Below are positions 17,566-25,188 of a stretch of 51,700 bases of DNA, piece after piece. The notes under the pieces are model-generated. The model was not told the origin of the DNA, did not search any database, and worked only from the letters and a program-made list of their open reading frames with translations. A program made the translations under genes and the position numbers. Every line of letters begins with the position of its first letter. Positions within the stretch are counted from its first letter, which is position 1. Source of the DNA: Verrucomicrobiota bacterium (GTDB taxonomy: Bacteria > Verrucomicrobiota > Verrucomicrobiia > Opitutales > Opitutaceae); assembly GCA_016235555.1 (NCBI GenBank), contig JACRKC010000140.1:1-51700 (forward strand), given 5' to 3'.

Positions 17566-18594
17566 TCACTTCACCACCGGCCTCAGCACGAGGTTGCGAT
17601 ACGAGACCGTGCCGTGGTCGCCCTGCAGGTAGATCGGGCCGGGCTTCGACTCGTCGCTCCACATCGCGCCGCCGGTGCAACCCAGCACGGGCTGGTTGTC
17701 GATGATCTTGATGCCGTTGAGCACGACGGTCAGGTGCCGGTCGACGAGCGTGATGTCCATCGTCTGCCACTCGCCACCTTTCTTCTCGGCGGCCGTGGTC
17801 GGCGTGATGCGGCTGTAAAGCGCGCCCATGTTGTGCGAGTCGAGCGCCTTGCCGAAGGAATCGACCACCTGGATCTCGTAGATGCCGCGGAGGTAGACAC
17901 CGCTGTTGCTGCCGGCGGGCACGTTGACCTCGAGCTTGAGGTTGAAGTCCGTGAATTCGCGCTCGGTGCGGAGATTGGCGAAGCGCTTCGCCGGCGTGCC
18001 CGGCGCGTGCGGCGGCACGCGATTGGTGAGCACGCCGCCCTCGACCACCCACGCGCTGTCGACGCTGGGCTCCTTCCTGGTCCAGCCGGCGAGATCCTTG
18101 CCGTTGAGGAGCGCGATCGGCTCGCCGAACTTTACCTTGGCCAGAGCGGGACGCGGCGGCAGCGGGAGGCTGCGCTTGCCGGAGAATTCGGCGCTATCGA
18201 GGCCGGCACCGTTGTTGCGGGGATTGAGCTGCGTGAGGCGCAGCGTGTCGTTGCCCTCGAGTTTCGCCGTGATCGTCTCGGTGAATTGCTGGGTGCGCAC
18301 GACCTTGCCGGCGGCGTCCTTCCGCTCGACGTTGCGCGTGCGCGTGACGATGAGCGTGTCGTCGCTGATGACGACACTCGACACGGGCAGCACACTGCCG
18401 CCGCCCCAGAGGAGCGCGCCGTCGTAGTAGCCTTTTTCCTTTTTGATTTCGAGCCAGCCGGCGGCGCCGTTGGGCAGCGTGAGCGCCCAGCGGCCGAGAA
18501 ACGTTTCGTTGGGCGCGGCTTGGGCGGCTCCGGCAAGGAGCGCGCAAAGCGCGAGGACGCGGAGAACAGGGTGCGAACGAGCGGAGGTGGACAT
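17566..18594 (-). CDS. Exported DUF1080 (3-keto-disaccharide hydrolase family) protein
   Basis: A 342-residue exported protein with a signal peptide ending near AQAAP (residues 24-28). An extra N-terminal beta-rich segment (about 30-150) precedes a DUF1080 domain from about 155 to the end, with ALLNGKDLAGWTRK, NSGVYLRGIYEIQVVDSFGK, WQTMDITLVDRHLTVVLNG and the final GDHGTVSYRNLVLRPV. It is longer and much diverged from the DUF1080 protein at 9829. Together with the Gfo/Idh gene downstream on the same strand it suggests a 3-keto-glycoside pathway. It may be co-expressed with that gene despite the 485-base gap. Confidence 0.9.
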   Translation of the reverse strand: MSTSARSHPVLRVLALCALLAGAAQAAPNETFLGRWALTLPNGAAGWLEIKKEKGYYDGALLWGGGSVLPVSSVVISDDTLIVTRTRNVERKDAAGKVVRTQQFTETITAKLEGNDTLRLTQLNPRNNGAGLDSAEFSGKRSLPLPPRPALAKVKFGEPIALLNGKDLAGWTRKEPSVDSAWVVEGGVLTNRVPPHAPGTPAKRFANLRTEREFTDFNLKLEVNVPAGSNSGVYLRGIYEIQVVDSFGKALDSHNMGALYSRITPTTAAEKKGGEWQTMDITLVDRHLTVVLNGIKIIDNQPVLGCTGGAMWSDESKPGPIYLQGDHGTVSYRNLVLRPVVK

Positions 18595-18895
18595 GGGGAT
18601 GAAATTCGTCCGCCACGCTGGCCGCGCGACGGGTGAAACACCAGCCCGCTTTCACGACGAGCTGCGGCAACGAAGGCCGAGGTGCCACCACGGCTTTCCG
18701 GTGTGAATGCACAAATCATTCCCGCGCAGGCCAGCGCGCTGGCGCGCGCCAAACCGCGCTCGCCAGCGAGTTGAGCTGACCTGCAGTTACGAAACCAAAC
18801 CGGAAAGTCGTGGAGGTGCCACGCTCTCGCCCGATTCCGGCTTGCCGGTCCGGCGCGTCACCGCTCGCTTTGCCACGCGTCTTCCCAGCCACCCC
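18595..18895. other. Divergent intergenic region with a nested inverted repeat
   Basis: The region separates divergent genes. Arms CCACGGCTTTCCGGT (near 18688) and ACCGGAAAGTCGTGG (near 18798) bound an inner G+C-rich hairpin with GCGCTGGCGCGCGCC and GCTCGCCAGCGAG at about 18725-18775. An ATG frame opening at 18707 joins the downstream gene but is encoded by this repeat. Confidence 0.55.
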
Positions 18896-20134
18896 ATGCG
18901 CCTCGTTCTCCTCCATGCCCTCGCGCTGTGCGCTCTCATCGGCACCGCCCGCGCCCGCGACGTCTCTTTCGAAAAACACACGCTCACCTCCGAGTATTGG
19001 TGCGACGGTCTCAACGCCGCCGATGTCGACCGCGACGGCCATGTCGACGTGATCGCCGGACCGTTCTGGTATGCCGGGCCCGACTTCAAGGTGCGCCGCG
19101 CGTTCTACGAACCCGTGCCACAGCCCCTCGAGTCCAACCCGACGAACTCCATGTTCTCGTTCGTCCACGACTTCAACGGCGATGGCTGGCCCGATATCCT
19201 CGTGCTCGGCCGCGTGCTCTTCCACGAGGCGGCGTGGTATGAGAATCCCGGCAAAGCCACCGTGTCGAACCCCGGCACGCGTTGGAAAAAACACTTCGTT
19301 TCGCGCCGCGTCTTCGGCGAATCGCCGCTCTTCGAGGACGTCGATGGCGATGGCCGCCCGGAAATCGTCTCGATCTCCGGCGAAACCGCCCAGGACAAGG
19401 TCAAGCAATGGGGCTGGTATGCACCCGAGTGGAGCGCGCCGGAAAAACCGTGGCGCTTCACGCCGATCACCGAACAGGCCGAGTTCAACCACTACTACCA
19501 CGGCGAGGGCATCGGCGACATCAACGGCGACGGCCGCGCCGACCTCGTGCTCAACGAAGGCTGGTGGGAGCAGCCGCCGCAGGGCGCGCCCGCCGGCACA
19601 CTCTGGAAGAAGCACGCGTTCACCTTCAGCAAGGATCGCGGCGGCGCGCAGATCCTCATCTACGATGTGGATGGCGACGGCAAAAACGACGTCGTCACGG
19701 CGATGAACGCCCACGGCTGGGGTCTCTCGTGGTTCAAGCAACTGCGCGGTGCCGGCGGCGCGATTTCGTTCACCGAGCACCGCGTGATGGGCACGCGCGA
19801 GGAAGAGCAGCAGTTCGGCGTGGCCTTTTCGCAGCCGCACGCGCTCACGCTCGCCGACCTCGACGGCGACGGCCTGCCGGACGTGATCACCGGCAAACGC
19901 CGCTGGGCGCACGGACCCACGGGCGATGTCGAGCCCATGGCCACGCCGGTGAACTACTGGTTCCAAACCGTGCGCGACGGCCGGGGCGGCGCCACGCTCG
20001 TGCCGCATCTCATCGACGATGCGTCCGGCCTCGGCACCCAAGTCGTCGCCGTCGATGTAAACCAGGACGGGGTCCCCGATGTGCTCGCCGCATCGAAGCT
20101 CGGCACGTTTGTTTTCCTCGCGAAACGGAGATGA
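18896..20134 (+). CDS. Exported FG-GAP/VCBS-repeat protein
   Basis: A 412-residue exported protein with a short signal peptide (MRLVLLHALALCALIGTARA). Repeated calcium-binding-type FG-GAP/VCBS blades are visible: NAADVDRDGHVDVIAG, HDFNGDGWPDILVLG, EDVDGDGRPEIVSI, GDINGDGRADLVLNEGWWEQ, YDVDGDGKNDVVTAM, ADLDGDGLPDVITGK and VDVNQDGVPDVLAA. This gives a seven-bladed propeller. The stop overlaps the start of the next gene (ATGA), and that gene overlaps a c-type cytochrome gene in the same way, so the three are translationally coupled. It may present or bind a substrate for the periplasmic redox partner. Confidence 0.88.
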   Translation: MRLVLLHALALCALIGTARARDVSFEKHTLTSEYWCDGLNAADVDRDGHVDVIAGPFWYAGPDFKVRRAFYEPVPQPLESNPTNSMFSFVHDFNGDGWPDILVLGRVLFHEAAWYENPGKATVSNPGTRWKKHFVSRRVFGESPLFEDVDGDGRPEIVSISGETAQDKVKQWGWYAPEWSAPEKPWRFTPITEQAEFNHYYHGEGIGDINGDGRADLVLNEGWWEQPPQGAPAGTLWKKHAFTFSKDRGGAQILIYDVDGDGKNDVVTAMNAHGWGLSWFKQLRGAGGAISFTEHRVMGTREEEQQFGVAFSQPHALTLADLDGDGLPDVITGKRRWAHGPTGDVEPMATPVNYWFQTVRDGRGGATLVPHLIDDASGLGTQVVAVDVNQDGVPDVLAASKLGTFVFLAKRR

Positions 20135-20766
20135 GCGCTTCCCGTCTACGCCCACCCGACGCCGGACCGGTCTTCGGCCGGCCCATCGACGCCCCCGCCA
20201 CCCGCGTTCGCCGCCTGCTGCTTCTTTACCTTTTCGGTTTCGCTGCCGTCCGCGCCGAAGTCCTCATCGAGCGCACCTTCCTGCCAGACGCGCACGCAAG
20301 CAGCTTCGCGTTCGGCCTGCCCGGTGGCATCAGCTTTTGCTACGACCCGGTGCGCGGCGGCGTGAACTACGCGTGGACCGGCGGCTTCCTCGACATAACC
20401 GGCGTCCGCCCCGTCAACAAACTCGTCACCGCCGCCAAACCGCTCGGGCCGGTCGTGTTTCGCGAGGCCGGCGAGGCACCGCTCCGCCGCGGCGACTTGC
20501 GGCACACTCCCACCGTCGAGTTCAAGGGCTACACCCTGCGCGACGCCTCCGTCGAGTTGCGCTACACGCTCGACGGCGTGCTCGTGCGGGAGGAAATCTC
20601 CGCCCTGCCCGCAGGCGCGGGGTTGCGACGGCGGTTCACCTTCGACGCCGCGGGCGCCGACAGTAAATGGTGTCGTGTCCTGCCGGGCCGCGTGCCGGAG
20701 CCGCTCGAGCGCGAGGCCACAGGGGCGTTCGTGCTCGAGCACAAATTCAGGAGCCCGGGGTCATGA
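20131..20766 (+). CDS. Exported protein of unknown function in the cytochrome operon
   Basis: A 211-residue protein. After about 30 basic and polar residues there is a hydrophobic stretch RRLLLLYLFGFAAVRAEVLI, probably a signal peptide. The mature part is beta-rich: ASSFAFGLPGGISFCYDPVR, then GVNYAWTGGFLDITGVRPVN and VEFKGYTLRDASVELRYTLD. No catalytic motif is recognised. The start overlaps the FG-GAP stop by four bases, and its own stop overlaps the cytochrome start by four bases (ATGA), so it probably works with the cytochrome. An internal start nearer the hydrophobic segment is possible. Confidence 0.72.
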   Translation: MSASRLRPPDAGPVFGRPIDAPATRVRRLLLLYLFGFAAVRAEVLIERTFLPDAHASSFAFGLPGGISFCYDPVRGGVNYAWTGGFLDITGVRPVNKLVTAAKPLGPVVFREAGEAPLRRGDLRHTPTVEFKGYTLRDASVELRYTLDGVLVREEISALPAGAGLRRRFTFDAAGADSKWCRVLPGRVPEPLEREATGAFVLEHKFRSPGS

Positions 20767-22598
20767 AGATCTTCCTTTGCCACCTCGCCGCGCTGCTCGC
20801 CTCGACCCTCGCGGTTCACGCCGGCTACCGCATCGAAAACGTCCCGCGCCCCGCCGAGATGCGCGGCGGCATCGTCGGCATCGCGTTCACACCCACCGGC
20901 ACGCTCGTCGTCACCACGCGCTATGGTGAAGTGTGGATGCGCCCGCCGGGGGGCGCGTGGCGCTGCTTCGCGCGCGGCCTCAACGAACCGCTCGGCGTCT
21001 CCGCCGAGTCGGACCGGATCGTGTGGGTCGCACACCGTCCCGAGTTGTTGAAATGCACCGACACCGACGGCGACGGTCGCGCGGACACCTTCGACACCCT
21101 CGGCGCGCAGTGGGGCATCTCGAACAACTACCACGAATTCTTCTTCGGCCTGCCCCGCGATCGCGCCGGCAATTTCTATGGCGTGATCGGCCTCACCTCG
21201 CTGGGTGACAAGCTCACGCTCTCACCGTCCGAGGTGCGCGGCAAACTCGACCCCACGCCGCTGCTCGAGCCGGCCGGCCACATCGCCGACCTCCCCTATC
21301 GCGGTTGGGCGGTCAAGATCGCGCCCGACGGAAAATTCACGCCGCTCGCCTCCGGCTTCCGGCAGACCAACGGCGTCGGCGTGAGCCCCGAGGGCGAACT
21401 CTTCGCCAACGACAACCAGGGCGAATACAAACCGTCCTGCGGCCTCATCCACGTCGAACCCGGCGGGTTCTATGGCCACGTCGCGGGTCTGAAATGGGAA
21501 CCCGGCTTCGATCCGAAATCGTTCACGACGGAGAAGGCGTGGCAGCGCTACCGCGGTCCGGCGGTCGTCTTTCCGCACGGCCCCATGGGTGTGTCCGGCG
21601 GCGAACCGGTGTGGGATACGACGGGCGGCAAATTCGGCCCCTACGCCGGCCAGGTCTTCGCCGGCGACTACACGCGGCTCGTCGTGCGCTCCAACCTCGA
21701 GCAGGTCGCCGGCGCGTGGCAGGGCGCGTGTTTCCCGTTTCTCGGCCGCAACGAAAACGCCCCCTACGCCAGCGGCGAGAAACTGCTCGCTGGCGTCACG
21801 CGCGGCGCGTTTGCCCCCGACGGCAGCTACTACCTCGGCGCGACCGCGGGCTGGGGCGCCGGCGCCGATGGGATTCAGCGCGTCGTCTTCGACGGCGTGG
21901 TGCCGGCCGACATCCACGAACTCACGCTCACCGCGCGCGGCTTCCGCCTGACCTTCACCCAGCCGATGAACGCGACGACGCTCGCGGCCATTGCCAATTT
22001 CGAACTCAGCCGCTTCCGCTTCTACTACCAGCACAAATACGGCTCGCCGCGCGTCGACGAGGAGCGCGTGCCGGTGATCGATACGCATCCCGCCGCGGAT
22101 GGCCGCTCGGTCGAGCTCATCGTCGCGGAGTTGAAACCCGGCTTCGTCTACGAGCTGTCCGCCGCCGCGCTGCGCACCGCCGATCAACAACCGCTCGCCA
22201 ACCCGCTCGCCTACTACACCGCCAACCGCCTGCTCGACGGCTCGCGTGTCACCGGCGACACCACGCGCCTCCCGCGTCCCGGTGAAACCGCCGGCGGCGC
22301 AAAGGACGCCGACCTCAAAACGACCGCTAGTCCCGCCGCCCTCGTCGCCGCCGGCGAGAAGGTCTACCGACTCTACTGCGTGCCCTGCCACCAGCCCGAC
22401 GGCCGCGGCATCCCGGGCGGCGCGGCCAATTTCCGCGACGACAAGACGCGCCTCGCGAAAACCGACACCGAACTGCTCAAGGTGATGGCCACCGGCCTCG
22501 ACACGAAAGGCATGCCGCCCTTCGAAGCGATCCTCTCGGTCCCGCAACGCAAAGCCGTGCTGGCCTACATCCGCGAGGCGTTTGGGGAAAAGAAGTAA
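20763..22598 (+). CDS. Exported c-type cytochrome with N-terminal beta-propeller
   Basis: A 611-residue exported redox protein. A signal peptide (MKIFLCHLAALLASTLAVHA) is followed by a six- or seven-bladed propeller of the sorbosone dehydrogenase/DUF7133 type, about residues 20-400 (TLVVTTRYGEVWMRP, GVSPEGELFANDNQGEYKPS). A middle domain follows, then a C-terminal cytochrome c domain from about 520 with heme motif CVPCH and distal-ligand candidate Met in LKVMATGLDTKGMPPFEAIL. It probably accepts electrons from a periplasmic sugar dehydrogenase. It is the last gene of a three-gene overlapping unit. Confidence 0.88.
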   Translation: MKIFLCHLAALLASTLAVHAGYRIENVPRPAEMRGGIVGIAFTPTGTLVVTTRYGEVWMRPPGGAWRCFARGLNEPLGVSAESDRIVWVAHRPELLKCTDTDGDGRADTFDTLGAQWGISNNYHEFFFGLPRDRAGNFYGVIGLTSLGDKLTLSPSEVRGKLDPTPLLEPAGHIADLPYRGWAVKIAPDGKFTPLASGFRQTNGVGVSPEGELFANDNQGEYKPSCGLIHVEPGGFYGHVAGLKWEPGFDPKSFTTEKAWQRYRGPAVVFPHGPMGVSGGEPVWDTTGGKFGPYAGQVFAGDYTRLVVRSNLEQVAGAWQGACFPFLGRNENAPYASGEKLLAGVTRGAFAPDGSYYLGATAGWGAGADGIQRVVFDGVVPADIHELTLTARGFRLTFTQPMNATTLAAIANFELSRFRFYYQHKYGSPRVDEERVPVIDTHPAADGRSVELIVAELKPGFVYELSAAALRTADQQPLANPLAYYTANRLLDGSRVTGDTTRLPRPGETAGGAKDADLKTTASPAALVAAGEKVYRLYCVPCHQPDGRGIPGGAANFRDDKTRLAKTDTELLKVMATGLDTKGMPPFEAILSVPQRKAVLAYIREAFGEKK

Positions 22599-22898
22599 GG
22601 CAGGCAGAAACGCGCGGCTAGAGCGGTTTCAGAAATTCCGGAGCTGTTTGTGTAGGTCGGGGTTTATCCCCGACACGTCGGGCCTTCAGCCGAATTGAAA
22701 CAGGTGGTGGGCGGGCCCGTCCCTGTGCCCGCATGGCGTCGCGTCACGTTGGTATCGAATGCGGGCACAGGGACGTGCCCGCCCACCACGATAGTCCAAA
22801 CACCAAAGGACGCTGGGATAACATTCTCCACATGCCGCTCCTTCGCGCCAGCTGCCGTTGCCAGCAAGCCGCCCACGATCTCCGCCCGCGCGTTTCGT
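22599..22898. repeat. Convergent junction with families C (partial) and E
   Basis: A GAGCGGTTTCAGAAATTCCG terminus at 22621-22640 is followed by a truncated family C hairpin (about 22652-22683). Family E copy 1 spans 22704-22789, arms GGTGGTGGGCGGG and CCCGCCCACCAC with ATGCGGGCACAGGGACG inside. The GAGCGGTTT terminus reappears inverted at about 29478-29497. No gene is visible. Confidence 0.75.
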
Positions 22899-23372
22899 TC
22901 AATCAAACCACTCATCCGCCGGGTCGAAGGCGGGGATGGCGGTGTTGATGATTTTGTATTTTCCGACGAGCCGGTGGCGGCAGCCGGGCTTGATGAAGAC
23001 CGACGTCATCGGTTTCACCGGGATGCGCTCGCCGTCGAGCTCCATGAAGCCCTCGCCTTCCAGCACGAGGTAGATTTCGGTCATCTGCTTGTGATAGTGC
23101 GTCCGCGCATCAATCGAGATGTCGACGAGGTGAATCGTCGCCAGCTTGTTGTCGGGCGTGGCGAAGCCGCGGCGCGACTGGCCGCACGGGCAGGGCACTG
23201 GCGCCACTTGGTCCAGTTGCGTGACCAGGTAGTTCTTCGTGGGTGGCGCCGAAGCGGATCCGTGTTTGCGCCGTCCCGTAGCGGAACGCGTGAGCGTTTC
23301 GCTCGAAGACACGAAAGCCTCACGGCTTCCGCTACGTCGAGCCACGGTCCTTTTCGAAGCGCCTCTAGTCAC
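22899..23372 (-). CDS. Cupin-domain protein
   Basis: The open frame encodes 157 residues. The C-terminal ~100 are a single cupin barrel: THYHKQMTEIYLVLEGEGFM with the His-rich metal motif 1, then PVKPMTSVFIKPGCRHRLVG as motif 2. The first ~40 residues are encoded by a family H palindrome and are probably not native. The only start in frame is a GTG at 23372 overlapping the stop of the upstream gene; a non-ATG start near residue 47 is an alternative. The function is unknown; small cupins often act as sugar isomerases, dioxygenases or binding proteins. Confidence 0.7.
   Translation of the reverse strand: MTRGASKRTVARRSGSREAFVSSSETLTRSATGRRKHGSASAPPTKNYLVTQLDQVAPVPCPCGQSRRGFATPDNKLATIHLVDISIDARTHYHKQMTEIYLVLEGEGFMELDGERIPVKPMTSVFIKPGCRHRLVGKYKIINTAIPAFDPADEWFD
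23275..23338. repeat. Family H palindrome in the 5' part of the cupin frame
   Basis: Arms CGTAGCGGAACGCGTGAGCG and the complementary arm ending CGGCTTCCGCTACG. The same hairpin forms the inner part of the element at 30861-31001. Confidence 0.8.
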
Positions 23373-25095
23373 GACGATCGGACGCCGAACCGGACGAACG
23401 CCGCCCGCCCCGCATCAGCCGCGAACCGCGCGGCTTCTCGTCCTTGGGCTCCTCGGCGCCGCCCTCGGGGGTCTCGTCGTCCTCCTTGTCGGCGAATTTC
23501 GACGCCTTGCAGTTGAGCCACAGCTCGTCCTTGGCGTTGCGGTTGAGCCAGAAAATCTCGGCGTCGACGGGGACGAACACCGGCTTCTCGCGCGGTTTTT
23601 CCGGCACGGCGAGGCCGGTCGCAGCGAGGGCCGCGAGGAGCTGCTCGGCGGTCTGGCCAAGGCCTTCGGCGAGTCGCTCGATCTTGCCGGCGAGTGCGCC
23701 GGTGCGGGTTTCCTTCATCGACGCGCGCAGGGTGACCAAGACCGCGGTCGACGGCGCGGGCGTTGCTGCCGACGGCGCGGCCGGCGCGACCTCTGGAGCG
23801 GGTGCCGGGGCCGGAGCCGCCACTTCCACGGGCGTCGGTGCGGCGTCGGCGGGCGCCGGTGCCGGCACGGCGACGGGAACATCGGTCGCGGCCGGCGCAG
23901 CCGGTGCAGGTGTCTCGCCGGCCGGCGCGGGCGCGATCACTTCGCCGTCCTTCTTTTCGCGGCCGTTGATCCACACGCCGCCGCGGGAATCCTTGTTGAG
24001 CCACCAGAGATCGGTGCCGATTTCGACGTAGGCCGGCTTGTCGTTCTGGTTGGCCGGCATGGCGAGACCGAGCGTGGCGAAACCCGCGATCAAGTCGGCT
24101 TCGCTGCACTTCAACGCCCGTGAGAGGAAACTCGTGCTGCCCGAACCGCCGGGACCCCGGCGGTTGCGGCGCATCATCGGGCGGATTTTTGCGAGCAGCT
24201 CGGCTCCGGCCGGGAGCGGTTCGGCTGGACCGGCCGGCGCTTCGGCTACCGGGGCCTCGCCTTCGGCTGGCGCCGTTGCACCGGGCGATTTGTCCCCCGC
24301 CTCCGGCCTCCCGCCTCCCGCCTCCCGCGCCGGTTCCTCCGGCGTGGCGACCGGCGTGCCTTTGACCGCTTTGAAGATCTGGCGCGGTTTTTCCTTGGTG
24401 TTGATCCAGAGTTCGCCGCGGCGGTTGATGTTCACCCAGTAGAGATCGCCGTCGTATTCGAGGAAGGCGGGTTTGGAGTCCTCGTCCTCGGGCATCACAA
24501 AACCGCACTCGACGAGCGCACCCTTGATGTCGTCCTCGGAGAAATCCCACTTCTTGGCGAGGTAGTCGACGCCCACGCTCATGCCGGGGCCGCGTTGGTT
24601 GCGGCGCATGTGGGGCTTCATCGCATCGAAAAAGCTCGGCAGCTCCTCCTCTTCCTTCGCGGTGAGCTTGTCCCACTCGTCCTTTTCCTCCTCCGGCGCA
24701 TCGGGGTCGTCGTCGTGCGAGGTATCGCGCATGCGGCGCAGCCCGTCGTCGGCGCCGAGCTTTTCCTCGGCGAGAAATTCCTGGCCCTTCTCGTCGGGAC
24801 CGGCGGCAGCCTGGGGCTGGTTGCTCGTGGCGGCTTTGAACTTGGCCTCGAACTCGGCGCGGAGTTTTTCCGCCTCGGCTTTTGCGGCGGCCGCGGCGGC
24901 GTCCTGGAGCGTCCAGTCACGCTGCGTGGGGCGCCGCGCGAGGCCGGTGAAGGCGAGCGGGTTGTCGGGCGCGACGGCGTATTGGATGATCTCCCATTCG
25001 TCGCGGCCGAGGTCCCCGAGAAATTTTTCCAGCAACGCCGGCGTGGCGAATCCGCCCTTGCCGCTGCTGATGACTTTGTATTCCCAGACTGACAT
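23365..25095 (-). CDS. Three-module protein of unknown function
   Basis: A 576-residue, probably cytoplasmic protein. The N-terminus (MSVWEYKVISSGKGGFATPA) resembles DUF4177-like small domains. Three related modules of about 75 residues follow, each opening with a basic motif (MKPHMRRNQRGPG, IRPMMRRNRRGPG, LRASMKETRTG). Each continues with a helical part ending in ALxxCGFVMPE/ATLGLAMPA/AATGLAVPE and closes with a WxNxxxxxELWIN-type strand pair. Long Ala/Pro linkers join the modules. One linker contains a tandem CCTCCCG repeat near 24300-24330. The modules may bind nucleic acid, but nothing proves it. It is divergent from the TonB-dependent receptor. Confidence 0.75.
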   Translation of the reverse strand: MSVWEYKVISSGKGGFATPALLEKFLGDLGRDEWEIIQYAVAPDNPLAFTGLARRPTQRDWTLQDAAAAAAKAEAEKLRAEFEAKFKAATSNQPQAAAGPDEKGQEFLAEEKLGADDGLRRMRDTSHDDDPDAPEEEKDEWDKLTAKEEEELPSFFDAMKPHMRRNQRGPGMSVGVDYLAKKWDFSEDDIKGALVECGFVMPEDEDSKPAFLEYDGDLYWVNINRRGELWINTKEKPRQIFKAVKGTPVATPEEPAREAGGGRPEAGDKSPGATAPAEGEAPVAEAPAGPAEPLPAGAELLAKIRPMMRRNRRGPGGSGSTSFLSRALKCSEADLIAGFATLGLAMPANQNDKPAYVEIGTDLWWLNKDSRGGVWINGREKKDGEVIAPAPAGETPAPAAPAATDVPVAVPAPAPADAAPTPVEVAAPAPAPAPEVAPAAPSAATPAPSTAVLVTLRASMKETRTGALAGKIERLAEGLGQTAEQLLAALAATGLAVPEKPREKPVFVPVDAEIFWLNRNAKDELWLNCKASKFADKEDDETPEGGAEEPKDEKPRGSRLMRGGRRSSGSASDRRD

Positions 25096-25188
25096 AAGTG
25101 GTTTTTCGATTTTGCGCTGAGCGGCGAAGCCATCCCAAATGCCGGGGCGCTTGCCGAGACAATTCGCGCGGGCGCGGCCCGCCCTATT

